From Spartobacteria bacterium (lineage in GTDB: Bacteria; Verrucomicrobiota; Kiritimatiellia; RZYC01): a stretch of 49,916 nucleotides of DNA. The stretch lies in assembly GCA_009930475.1 (NCBI GenBank), contig RZYC01000022.1, forward strand, positions 1 through 49,916, written 5' to 3'. The position numbers and the translations under genes were made by a program. The notes under the pieces are model-generated. The model worked only from the letters and a program-made list of their open reading frames with translations, was not told where the DNA came from and did no database searches. This document shows, in pieces, positions 8,832 through 17,738 of the stretch; the first letter of the stretch is position 1, and each line of letters starts with the position of its first letter.

Positions 8832-11249
8832 TCATCGAATCCTTTTGATAACTAGCAACGTAAGATCATCCAGGATAGCATGATCGCCGATAAACTGTTT
8901 CACATCATTCACAATGCCTTCCTGAATCTGCGCGGCGGTTCCCGCCAGCTTGGTTTTGAGACTGTCGCACAGTCTTTCAATACCGAATTGTTCTCCTTCT
9001 TCGTTTTCCGCCTCGGTAATACCATCCGTGAACAGCAGTACTACATCCTGCGGTGCAAAAGGAATCTGCTCCGTCGCCACAAAGGGAGAGATATCGGGAA
9101 CTAGACCGATCGGCAGTCCCAGATCGATGGTGTCATACCGCTCTATGCGGCCATCTCTGCGCCCCGCAATCAGCTCCTCGTGCTGGCCGGACAAGGTCAG
9201 AATCCCGTCCTGAAAATCAAGGAAGCAGAGCGTCAGACTCTTGTCTGTATCGATCCGCTGGATATTCTGATACAGTACTTCATTCAGAAGAATCAAAAAG
9301 CGAATCGGGTCGTAGGCATTCATGGACAGAAGTGAACGGGCGATGCTCTGAACCATGAGCATTAGAACCCCGCTTTCCAAACCATGTCCAGTTACGTCAC
9401 CCATGCCGATTTTCACAAGACCATGCTGTTTGAGCACATCGTAATAGTCCCCGCCCACTTCGTCCGCAGGATGCATGAACCCGGAAAGATCCAGCTCAGG
9501 ATCAGCTGAGTCGAGTTCCGACTGTTTAGGGAGAACCATCATCTGCAGCTGCCGTGCCACATCTAATTCTGCCCCGAGGCGTAAATTGTCCGCCTTTAAC
9601 CGCTTATTCAGCAACTGAACCTCTTCATTCGCCAGTTCCAGTTCACTGGTCCGTTGATGGACAATGTTTTCGAGATCGGTTGTGTAGGTTTGGATTTCAT
9701 CAGCCATACCATTAAATGCGGTCGCCAGCTGACCGACCTCATCTTTGCTTTGCACGCTAACCCGGACCGAATAGTCCTTATCCTGCAACCTGTGAGCCGC
9801 ATTCGCCAACGCAATGAGTCCCTGAGTCATCCGTTTGGAAAGCAGCAGCGCACTTAAGACCGCTGCAAATAAACTGACAATACCAACCACGACAAAGCTC
9901 TGAAGAATGCCGCGAAGGGTATCCCGGATTTCGGACTGGGCGGCCGACAGCGATTCATAGATTTCACTTTCAGGCACAACGAACCCCAGTGCCCAGTGTT
10001 CATCGCGAATACGCACGGTAGTCGTCCCTTCATCATTTTCATTACATTCCCACAATTGGACGGACGGCAGCCGCAACATGGTCAGAATATAAGGTTCCTC
10101 CTCGCCCGCGTCATTAATCAGCATAAGCCGTTCGCTATGGATCTTATCATCAGTCGGCATCTGTAAACGCTGTACATTCGGCTGAGAACTCTGGCTGAAT
10201 TCGCGCATCTGGACATTCACTCCGAGTGCGCTGGTCTGGGTATTTAATCCCATGATCTGCTCCCCGTGATCATTGATGGCCAGAACATCTCCTTTTGACT
10301 GTGTAATAAATGCAAATCCGCTCTGTGCCAGTTTCACATCACGGACGAGATCGACAATGTCTTCAAGTGAGAAATCCATTGCCGCAGCACCGGCAAATCC
10401 AGGCACTCCATTGGTTTCTGCCTGCCAGATGGGATGAAATAAGCTTACAATGGTGCCGCCGCCCGCCGCATCGAGATAAGGCGGTGTGGTTGTAATAATG
10501 CGACGGAGTTGCTCTGAGCTCATTACCTCGGCATTGGCCTTCCAGCAGGCGACAATCCCCGGGAAAAAATAATCCCAAAAATCCGCCGAGGTACTTCCCG
10601 GATAGTTTTTATCAAATTCCGAGGCCATATCACAATAGGGGGCCAACCGGAGAAAGGACTTCTGGTGCGGCCCGACCATGTACATATAAAGCTTGCTGGC
10701 GCCATTCTCTTTCATGGTTGGTAAAAGTAAATCCAGAACAGCACTTTCCTCGATGGCCTGCTGAACATCGGGTTTTACCGTTCCGTTGTCATTCAGCAAC
10801 GGTTGCCATATCGTGACAACAGAACGCGCAGGGGCTGTATTCTGAACCCATAACGTTTCGTTGGATCGGACAGTCCCGGCCAGCGGGGATGAAAACATGG
10901 ACATTTCGGCCAGACTCGATCCCAGCACGCTGGCATCATCCGGATTATCCGTCAGGGTCTGCATGACATCCGCAAGCATCTGTACCTCGGAAAAAGCCTG
11001 CTCCAAGGTCATGCGCGTTCGTTCGGCCACCGTTCGTATGTAATTTGAAAGATATTCGTGGCTGGCGTTCATCAACCCCTGTTGAATTTTTGCGGAGGCG
11101 TCATGTCCAAGCCGTGTAAAGTTATAAACGGCAAAGACTCCACTGAGAACCAGTGCCAGAACCACGCTTCCGGCCGCCACAAGAAAAAATTTAACCCGGA
11201 AACTGCGCCCCCATCCTCTGCCTATATTCACATCATTTTGTGTATGCAT
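8832..11249 (-). CDS. Membrane sensor SpoIIE/PP2C phosphatase with HAMP domain (SiaA-like)
   Basis: The 805-residue product has a membrane helix at about 20-45, a large extracytoplasmic sensor of dCache type (about 50-440), and a second helix at about 447-470 (VVVGIVSLFAAVLSALLL). A HAMP domain (KDEVGQLATAFNGMADEIQ) and a short coiled coil follow. The C-terminal PP2C domain (about 560-803) keeps its metal motifs: ADEVGGDYYD, MGDVTGHGLESG, FTDGITEAEN and LDDLTLLVI. It should dephosphorylate a STAS protein in response to an outside ligand. It lies 15 bases after the methyltransferase-fusion gene and shares its transcript. The domain order matches SiaA of Pseudomonas, but the downstream diguanylate cyclase SiaD is absent. 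Confidence 0.9.
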   Translation of the reverse strand: MHTQNDVNIGRGWGRSFRVKFFLVAAGSVVLALVLSGVFAVYNFTRLGHDASAKIQQGLMNASHEYLSNYIRTVAERTRMTLEQAFSEVQMLADVMQTLTDNPDDASVLGSSLAEMSMFSSPLAGTVRSNETLWVQNTAPARSVVTIWQPLLNDNGTVKPDVQQAIEESAVLDLLLPTMKENGASKLYMYMVGPHQKSFLRLAPYCDMASEFDKNYPGSTSADFWDYFFPGIVACWKANAEVMSSEQLRRIITTTPPYLDAAGGGTIVSLFHPIWQAETNGVPGFAGAAAMDFSLEDIVDLVRDVKLAQSGFAFITQSKGDVLAINDHGEQIMGLNTQTSALGVNVQMREFSQSSQPNVQRLQMPTDDKIHSERLMLINDAGEEEPYILTMLRLPSVQLWECNENDEGTTTVRIRDEHWALGFVVPESEIYESLSAAQSEIRDTLRGILQSFVVVGIVSLFAAVLSALLLSKRMTQGLIALANAAHRLQDKDYSVRVSVQSKDEVGQLATAFNGMADEIQTYTTDLENIVHQRTSELELANEEVQLLNKRLKADNLRLGAELDVARQLQMMVLPKQSELDSADPELDLSGFMHPADEVGGDYYDVLKQHGLVKIGMGDVTGHGLESGVLMLMVQSIARSLLSMNAYDPIRFLILLNEVLYQNIQRIDTDKSLTLCFLDFQDGILTLSGQHEELIAGRRDGRIERYDTIDLGLPIGLVPDISPFVATEQIPFAPQDVVLLFTDGITEAENEEGEQFGIERLCDSLKTKLAGTAAQIQEGIVNDVKQFIGDHAILDDLTLLVIKRIR

Positions 11250-11264
11250 TAATACTTCCTGTCA

Positions 11265-12434
11265 CTATTGTTTACCCTTGCGTCCGGAAGCTGCCCATAT
11301 GGGCCATCCACCAAATCCCTTTTCGTGCGTAACGGCTCTTATGTGTGCTGCAAATCCTTCGTGTAGACGTTGGCAGTAGTTCTTGTCCTTTCCTGACTTC
11401 GCCGCAAGCTGTTCTACTACATAATGTTCCCAGCTGCGGATCACAGCGGCAAAATCTTCGCCAGACGTATTGCAGCTGGTCAGCATCAGCGGTTCAACAC
11501 GAATATCCTCCAGTCCGGCTTCCACCATGTAACAGCGCATCTTGGGGCCAAATTCCAAATCCATACTCAGCTCACCGAACAGTCCGGACGCTTCCTGATA
11601 GGTCCATGCAATGGCGTCTGCACAGGGATAGCCAAAACACCGGGAGAACGTTTCGTTGAGTAAATAAACACGCCCGCCGGGTGCACAAATCCGAATCAGT
11701 TCGCGAAGGATGTGCTCCGGCTGATTAAAAATCTGTAAAGCCAGCCGGCACGCCACAAAGTCAAATCGATCATCTTCAAGCAGGAGATTCGACGCATCTC
11801 CGTATATAAATTCAAGCCCCGACAAACAGAATTCTTTAACCAAATAGCGGGCATAATCCAGCGATACCTGGGCATGATCCACTCCGATCACTTCTTTTGG
11901 TTCAAAATGCCGCGCGATTTGCGATGCAAAGGTGCCGATACCGCAGCAGATATCCGCCACTTTCATGTTTGGTGTCAACCCATGTCGCGGGAGTATATCC
12001 TTTTCCTGTTCCCATATGATTTTGGACTGAGTCTGTAAAACCGGAATGAACGATGCATCTTCAACCGCATCCTGCCCGGGATAAAAATCCTGATCATAAA
12101 GCAATACACTGAACCGTTCGCTCAAGCGGGGAATGATGCGGAATCTACGTGAAGCCCATGGAATGACACTGGAAATAATGATCTGTACTTCAAGCTCCGG
12201 TTGGTTGCAGCTGATCCACTTCAACACATCCAGAAAAGCCCTGAATGCCGGGGCATTGATCCGGAGAAGTCGTTTACAATTAATGAACAGTTTTCCTTTT
12301 ACCGCTGAAGCAGCTCCTCGCATCAGCTCCTGATCCGCCGACGTGGCGGCAGCATCACGGGGAAGCCAGGTTCCGGCAAGAATCAGCTCCTGTCTCTGTT
12401 CTTCAAAAGATACGGTTGCAGCAGTAGATATCAT
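11265..12434 (-). CDS. STAS-like domain fused to a class I SAM methyltransferase
   Basis: The 389-residue product has two parts. Residues 1 to about 115 look like a STAS or slr1659-like fold: a repeated strand-helix pattern with GKLFINCKRLLRINAPAFRAFLDVLKWI, where Ala stands in place of the phospho-Ser. From about residue 140 it is a Rossmann methyltransferase with motif I VADICCGIGTFASQIA (about residue 160), acidic GVDHAQVSLDYAR, GDASNL, and FVACRLALQIFNQPEHIL. The start ATG overlaps the upstream stop in an ATGA, so it is translationally coupled. Its place in the operon is where an anti-sigma antagonist is expected. The methyl acceptor is unknown. The methyltransferase is certain, the STAS-like reading moderately so. 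Confidence 0.8.
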   Translation of the reverse strand: MISTAATVSFEEQRQELILAGTWLPRDAAATSADQELMRGAASAVKGKLFINCKRLLRINAPAFRAFLDVLKWISCNQPELEVQIIISSVIPWASRRFRIIPRLSERFSVLLYDQDFYPGQDAVEDASFIPVLQTQSKIIWEQEKDILPRHGLTPNMKVADICCGIGTFASQIARHFEPKEVIGVDHAQVSLDYARYLVKEFCLSGLEFIYGDASNLLLEDDRFDFVACRLALQIFNQPEHILRELIRICAPGGRVYLLNETFSRCFGYPCADAIAWTYQEASGLFGELSMDLEFGPKMRCYMVEAGLEDIRVEPLMLTSCNTSGEDFAAVIRSWEHYVVEQLAAKSGKDKNYCQRLHEGFAAHIRAVTHEKGFGGWPIWAASGRKGKQ

Positions 12435-12994
12435 TGCGATGCGTCCTCGTGTTTCAGTGCGCTATCCATATCCATCTGAACCATAAGGCAGATATGGGAT
12501 TGCTGTGAACTGTCGGCAACAGACAAACGAACCCCGTAGTCAGCCGCAATTTCATAAAGACAGAGATCGTGAACGTCTCTGTCTGAAACCTGAAAAAGCA
12601 TGGATTCATAAAGCTGAACGGGATCTTCCTGAGTGAGGCGATCAATCGTTTGCCTAAACAGACACTGCGTTTCTTCATCGGCGGCGAATTCCGCACATAG
12701 CGTTGTCGTCGAAGAGTTTTCACTCAACTGGAGCCCTAATTGACCGTATCCCGCATTGTGGCAGAAAATAGATTCCAGCACTTCATTAATAATCGATGAA
12801 AGCAGATTGGTATACGCAAAGGGGTCGGATTTGGTGAAACTCAGGACTTCTGCGAGATAATTGGACAACTGGTCACAGCGCTGCCAGTCCATCAAAAAAC
12901 CCGGCATATCACAGCGGAAAGTAACTGCCGGCAGGGGGGGTGTCATAACATTCTTCATAGACATCTTTTTACCTAGGTCGTTTACACATATCAC
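12431..12994 (-). CDS. SiaB/slr1658-like regulator, copy B (divergent)
   Basis: The 187-residue product resembles copy A at 8259-8822 in length, in its N-box-like SSIINEVLESIFCHNAGYG, in EDPVQLYESMLFQ (compare GDPQDLLLERIERN) and in EIAADYGVRLSV (compare MMSDYGVRFGW). The glycine loop SGSGLG of copy A is replaced by DRDVHDLCLYE, so ATP binding may be lost. The GTG start at 12994 overlaps the phosphatase stop in GTGA. An ATG 10 codons further in (12964) is the alternative. Downstream it overlaps the methyltransferase gene in ATGA. It is probably a non-catalytic binding partner in the same switch. Confidence 0.7.
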   Translation of the reverse strand: MICVNDLGKKMSMKNVMTPPLPAVTFRCDMPGFLMDWQRCDQLSNYLAEVLSFTKSDPFAYTNLLSSIINEVLESIFCHNAGYGQLGLQLSENSSTTTLCAEFAADEETQCLFRQTIDRLTQEDPVQLYESMLFQVSDRDVHDLCLYEIAADYGVRLSVADSSQQSHICLMVQMDMDSALKHEDASQ

Positions 12995-13905
12995 ACATCC
13001 AGCACAAGCATGGAAAAATCGTCATCGAAGGCCTCGCGAGCCTGAACGAGCTGAAGATCGGCAACCAGATCATTCAAGGCCTGTCCTCCTTGGCCATAAC
13101 GCCGCAAATAGTTATTCAGCTCTTCCAGAGAAAACATTTTGCCCGACGGTTTTTGCAATTCATAGGCTCCGTCGCTAAACACAAACAACCGGCTTCTTTC
13201 CGGCAGAATCTCGGATTGATCTTTGTAAACATAGTCTGGAAGCATACCGATAATCGGCTGCGGTTTTGTAAATTCCATGATACGCGAAACCGGTTCCTGC
13301 TCCCTGGTCACCAAAATGGAAGGATGATGTCCCCCCGCTGCGAATGTTAATTTTCGCGTCGTCCGGTTGTAGACCCCGTACCAGAGGGTGAAAAACATTT
13401 CGTTCTGCTTCGACGTGTCGAACATAACACTCATTGCAGATAAAACCTGTGCGGGGCTGTGAAAATCGACATCGGAGAGTGTTCCCCCCAGCAAGGTCTT
13501 TATTGCGGTGACCGACAACAATGCCGCACCGACTCCATGTCCGCATACATCAAGCAGGTAAATCGCCAAATGGTCGTCATCAATCCAATGATATCCAAAA
13601 GAATCTCCACCCAGCTCCGAAGAAGGAATGAACAGCCATTGCGTTCGCAACGGCTCCGTCATAGGCTCGGGAAGCAGTGCCATGACGTATCGCAGCGCCT
13701 CATTAAGCTCGCTTCTCAAACGGGACTGAATCAGCTCAAGGGCGATATTCTTTTCAGCCAGTTCGTCTTCAATGGCTTCGCCATGTTCCGTCGTTGTTTG
13801 ATACAAAATCTCCAAATCAGCTATATCACGACGTAACTGTTCATTTTCTGAACGTAATTGGGAAACTTCATCGGACAGAGACTCAGATCGTATACTATCA
13901 CTCAT
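12991..13905 (-). CDS. Soluble SpoIIE/RsbU-type PP2C phosphatase with coiled-coil N-terminus
   Basis: The 304-residue product starts with a heptad-rich coiled coil (about residues 8-75, SDEVSQLRSENEQLRRDIADLEILY). The PP2C domain carries SSELGGDSFGYHW, LLDVCGHGVGAALLS, AAGGHHPSIL, FVFSDGAYEL and FDDDFSMLVLDV, so the acidic metal ligands are present. It has no membrane segment, unlike the second phosphatase in the operon. The first gene after the promoter, it overlaps the next gene in GTGA. Its expected substrate is a phosphorylated STAS protein. It could act on the free STAS protein, on the second STAS set at 30661, or both. Confidence 0.9.
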   Translation of the reverse strand: MSDSIRSESLSDEVSQLRSENEQLRRDIADLEILYQTTTEHGEAIEDELAEKNIALELIQSRLRSELNEALRYVMALLPEPMTEPLRTQWLFIPSSELGGDSFGYHWIDDDHLAIYLLDVCGHGVGAALLSVTAIKTLLGGTLSDVDFHSPAQVLSAMSVMFDTSKQNEMFFTLWYGVYNRTTRKLTFAAGGHHPSILVTREQEPVSRIMEFTKPQPIIGMLPDYVYKDQSEILPERSRLFVFSDGAYELQKPSGKMFSLEELNNYLRRYGQGGQALNDLVADLQLVQAREAFDDDFSMLVLDV

Positions 13906-13939
13906 ATTCTATAATGATCCCAATTTAATTAAAGACGGC

Positions 13940-13968
13940 ATCGTAAATTCACGTAAACAAAATGTCAA
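13940..13968 (-). promoter_or_regulatory. Strong sigma70-type promoter of the SpoIIE operon
   Basis: On the minus strand a perfect TTGACA (13968-13963) is followed after 17 bases by TACGAT (13945-13940). It lies about 35 bases upstream of the first start codon and should drive all six genes. Confidence 0.65.
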
Positions 13969-13991
13969 GAAGTCCCCTTTACGTCATATGG

Positions 13992-14007
13992 GTGATCACA
14001 TGATCAC
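13992..14007. promoter_or_regulatory. Palindrome upstream of the SpoIIE promoter
   Basis: GTGATCA and TGATCAC are separated by two bases, forming a perfect 7+2+7 inverted repeat. It lies 23 bases upstream of the -35 box, a usual place for an activator. The half-sites recall CRP/FNR sites, but the GTGA-to-TCAC spacing is 8, not 6. Confidence 0.4.
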
Positions 14008-14155
14008 GATAACAGGTACACAGCAGTACATTACAGAGCGTTTCTGCTCCGGGACGGCAAACGTCAGGGAAGCGGGCGACGCATTAACATCGTGCACAGC
14101 TGCAGTTGCCGTGGTGTTTTGTGCTGGCGATATGCTGGGTCAACATGGTTTTCGA

Positions 14156-17100
14156 TCATAAAAGTCCTTGATTCCGCAGTTCTTCTTCAAACGCTTCGTA
14201 CTCTGTCAGAAAAAGTGGGATATGGAGCGCCGCATCATCAATTTCGCCGGCACGTGTATGGTTTTCAATGTGCATGGCAATGGCGGCAAGCCGTTGTGCG
14301 GCAATCGTTGCGCAGGAGCCTTTGAACGTGTGCGCCAGCTGATGAATCTTGGGCTGATCTCTGTCATTTCCTGCCTGTACCAGTGCTTTCAGTTGTTCGG
14401 GTATCCGTTGCATGTGTTGGGCAATGATTTCTTTTGCAATATCTTCGCTGTTCATGACCCGGTTCAGAAACTCTTCGCGCACAAATCGCGGCAATGAAAT
14501 AAACTCGTCATCAATACCCGCGTCGGGGGCCAAAGGAGCAGGAGGCGTGTGCGGTTCAGAGGCCGGTTTCTGTACCGTTTTTTTGAACGACAACCATTGC
14601 GATAGTATTTTTTTTACATTTTCCGGGGTAACAGGTTTTGCAATGTAGTCATTCATTCCGCAGGCTTTGCACTGATCTTTGATTCCCTGCATGACATCTG
14701 CGGTCAGGGCTATTATGGGCACATTTTTTTGCGGGCCGCCGCTGTGTCGTATTTTCTTTGTGGCGGTGAATCCGTCCATTATAGGCATATGGCAGTCCAT
14801 GAGCACCGCGCTATACGTGTTTTTTGCGACGGCATCAACCGCCTGCTGGCCGTCGTTGACCGCATCTGATGCTATATTCCACTGGGATAGCATGGTCTGA
14901 ATTACAAACTGATTGGTCTGGTTGTCATCCACAATCAGTACACGACCGGGAGAGGATTTTGTTGGATTTCCGGATGCGTCTGCTCCCGCAGTAGACGCGT
15001 CGTCTGTCGAATGCGCGCGTATAGGTGATTCACCGGTAAAATGGGGGTCAACCGGTTCGTCCAGCACAACGGTAAACCAGAATGTGGAGCCGACGCCGGG
15101 TTTACTGGATGCGCCGGTCTGACCGTGCATCATGTTGGCCAGTTGACGACATATAGCCAGACCTAGGCCACTGCCTCCGTATTTACGGCTGGTGGAATTG
15201 TCGGCCTGGGTGAATTGCTGAAAGAGGGATGGAAGTCTGTCGGACGGGATGCCTATGCCGGAATCTGTGACGGTAAAGCGTAAGCCAATTTTTTGTTTAT
15301 CTTTATTTGTTTCAGATGAAATGGTCAGGACAATGGAGCCTTCCGGGGTGAATTTAACTGCATTGCTCAGGAAGTTGTTCAGCATTTGGCGGATGCGCCC
15401 AGGGTCGCCCCGTACAACGTTGGGTACATCTGGGTTTCGTACTGCATTCAGCAAGACTTTCTTTTCACTGGCTATGTATTGAAAGGCGGCCAGTGTTTCG
15501 CTGACCATGTCATCAAGCAGAAAATCAATGGATTCAAGAACCATTTTCCCTGCTTCAATTTTCGAGAAATCAAGGATATCGTTAATGATTAGCAGCAGGC
15601 TCGATGCACTGGTGTGAATAATTTGAGCGTATTGTTTTTGATCTGAGTTCAGTGGCGTGTCCAGCAGGACGTCTGTCATTCCGATAACCCCGTTAAGCGG
15701 TGTGCGGATTTCGTGACTCATGCTGGCCAAAAAATCGCTTTTGGCACGAGTTGCGGTTTCTGCCAGCTCCTTGGCTTTCCGGAGTTGCTCCTGCTGCTGT
15801 CGAATTTGAGTTATATCCTGCTTTATACCAACATAATGCGTGATGGCGTGGTGCTCGTCAAATACCGGAGAAATGCGGGCTTCCTCCCAGAAGTATTCTC
15901 CGCTTTTTTTCTTGTTGTGGAAGGTTCCTCTCCATTCGTTCCCGGCATTCAGGTTGGCCCATAGTTCCGTGAAAACGTGTTGCGGCGTTTCTGTTCCTCT
16001 GAGTATCCGTGGATTTTTTCCGATGATTTCATTGGATGAATAGCCTGTCAGTTGGGAAAATTTGGGATTTACGTATTCAATGTTTCCTTCGGTATCTGTG
16101 ATGATAATCGATACAGGACAGTGCTCCACTGCCTGGGACAGTTTGCGTACCTTTTCTTCGGCTTGTTTTCGTTCTGTAATATCGATGGAGTACTCAATCA
16201 TGTGAGTGATTTTGCCTTGGTCATCAAATATGGGATAACCATGCACTTCGCATATATGTTTTTTACCGTTTATGAAGTGAATATGCTCCGTCATTATAGC
16301 TTTTCGCGTGTTGAGCAATTCTTGAAGCGGACAGTCGTGATCTTTTTCACTGCAAGGAATATCTGTGTGATGGGCGATGTGATAGCATTTGACCGAAGTG
16401 CCTTCCGTTTTTGATGCTGACGCGGCGGCGTTGGCCAGTTCGACCTCGTAATTTTCCACGTTAATGACGTAAAACGGATGAGTCAGCGCGTTGATTATTG
16501 AGTTTAAAAAAGCATTTTGCTTTTGAATGATGGCGTCGGCCTTCTTGCGCTCGCTAATATCTATAAAGCTTTCCAGTAGATATTTTTTTCCTTGTATTTC
16601 GATTTGACGTGCGTTTTTCAAGATAGGCAGTTCAGTGCGGTCACTTTGCAGAAGAATGCGTTCCGAATCATCAATCGACTTGCCCTGATCGGTGATGGGA
16701 CAGTTTCCAAATTCGCTTGGGCAGAAGTGATTATGACATTTCTTGCCAATTATGTCCTCTTTATTTGCGTGGATCATGTGCAGTGCTGCCGAATTGATGT
16801 CGACCACATTATGTGTATCGGCTTCAATAAGGATCACCCCGGTTTGAACGGTATCCAGAATATGCCGGAGTTTTTCTTCATTTGCTCGAATAGCATCTTT
16901 GTCAGTCCGTTGAATTTGTATTACCTCTCGAATATGCCGGCCAATGATGGCGCAGACTGCAATTTCCGCCAGAAGGATAATGATGAAGAGCGATGTTTCT
17001 ACTTTCTGGTACGTATTGCGGCGGCGTTGGCCGTCTTTTTCCAGCTGTGCCAGCCGCTCCTTGCTTTCAAAGTACAATTTATTGGAATATTCCTTCAGTC

Positions 17101-17689
17101 GGACAAACACGGGATCCGTGATATTAACGAATGTTGTAATATGACGCTGTATTTCATTGTATTTTTCAGGGTTGTCATCGGATAGGTTGCGCTGATTAAC
17201 CAGCGCAATCAACTGTAGGCACATGTTGTCCAGATAGCGCATTTTGGGTTTGATTTCCAGAATTTCAATGCTTGTCGCCATGCCGGCATCAGGCTGATAG
17301 CTGAACGATACAGTCATATACTCCTGATGTGCCATGTTGAGATACACCGTGCCTTCGTATACGCCGCCCTGCTCGAAGACCTGCAGTGCCGATGAAATCT
17401 GCATGGTTCGATGCATAATCTCACTTCGTATAAATTCGCAGGCATTTTTCGATGGTGCCGCTGCCAGTTGATAGAACAGGACTTCCGCTTCATTGAGCTG
17501 CCGGGTTATTTCCCTTTCTATGCCGATGCGCGCCAGTTGATTTCCTTCCGCCTGAATTGTACGTTGTGCCAGAAAACCAAAGGTGTTGTTCACAAGAGCC
17601 AATGCGATAATGCCGGCGATGTTGACTGAAATCAGTAATGTCATGTACACCATGACCGGATTTTTTTCTCTGAAGAACTGCTTAATCAT
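14156..17689 (-). CDS. Hybrid sensor histidine kinase with three PAS, REC and HPt domains
   Basis: The 1177-residue product has a membrane helix at about 13-35, an extracytoplasmic sensor, and a second helix near 235-255 (TSLFIIILLAEIAVCAII). Three PAS domains follow (about 280-640), then HisKA with phospho-His in SHEIRTPLNG (about 657), a HATPase domain, a receiver (VLIVDDNQTNQF, with phospho-Asp in LMDCHMPIMDG) and an HPt domain (LAHTFKGSCATIA, about 1115). The chain can therefore run a full phosphorelay apart from the final response regulator. PAS1 has CHNHFCPSEFGNCPI and PAS2 has CYHIAHHTDIPC plus CPL, two Cys-rich motifs that suggest redox or metal sensing. Two small genes precede it and probably share its promoter. 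Confidence 0.93.
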   Translation of the reverse strand: MIKQFFREKNPVMVYMTLLISVNIAGIIALALVNNTFGFLAQRTIQAEGNQLARIGIEREITRQLNEAEVLFYQLAAAPSKNACEFIRSEIMHRTMQISSALQVFEQGGVYEGTVYLNMAHQEYMTVSFSYQPDAGMATSIEILEIKPKMRYLDNMCLQLIALVNQRNLSDDNPEKYNEIQRHITTFVNITDPVFVRLKEYSNKLYFESKERLAQLEKDGQRRRNTYQKVETSLFIIILLAEIAVCAIIGRHIREVIQIQRTDKDAIRANEEKLRHILDTVQTGVILIEADTHNVVDINSAALHMIHANKEDIIGKKCHNHFCPSEFGNCPITDQGKSIDDSERILLQSDRTELPILKNARQIEIQGKKYLLESFIDISERKKADAIIQKQNAFLNSIINALTHPFYVINVENYEVELANAAASASKTEGTSVKCYHIAHHTDIPCSEKDHDCPLQELLNTRKAIMTEHIHFINGKKHICEVHGYPIFDDQGKITHMIEYSIDITERKQAEEKVRKLSQAVEHCPVSIIITDTEGNIEYVNPKFSQLTGYSSNEIIGKNPRILRGTETPQHVFTELWANLNAGNEWRGTFHNKKKSGEYFWEEARISPVFDEHHAITHYVGIKQDITQIRQQQEQLRKAKELAETATRAKSDFLASMSHEIRTPLNGVIGMTDVLLDTPLNSDQKQYAQIIHTSASSLLLIINDILDFSKIEAGKMVLESIDFLLDDMVSETLAAFQYIASEKKVLLNAVRNPDVPNVVRGDPGRIRQMLNNFLSNAVKFTPEGSIVLTISSETNKDKQKIGLRFTVTDSGIGIPSDRLPSLFQQFTQADNSTSRKYGGSGLGLAICRQLANMMHGQTGASSKPGVGSTFWFTVVLDEPVDPHFTGESPIRAHSTDDASTAGADASGNPTKSSPGRVLIVDDNQTNQFVIQTMLSQWNIASDAVNDGQQAVDAVAKNTYSAVLMDCHMPIMDGFTATKKIRHSGGPQKNVPIIALTADVMQGIKDQCKACGMNDYIAKPVTPENVKKILSQWLSFKKTVQKPASEPHTPPAPLAPDAGIDDEFISLPRFVREEFLNRVMNSEDIAKEIIAQHMQRIPEQLKALVQAGNDRDQPKIHQLAHTFKGSCATIAAQRLAAIAMHIENHTRAGEIDDAALHIPLFLTEYEAFEEELRNQGLL

Positions 17690-17738
17690 CGTAGTGGCCG
17701 ATCCTTATCGTCATGATTTCCAGTATAGTTCCGTATGA

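Noticed and set aside
16592-17185. 197-residue open frame on the plus strand
   Set aside because: It is antisense to the large hybrid kinase and has no homology pattern.
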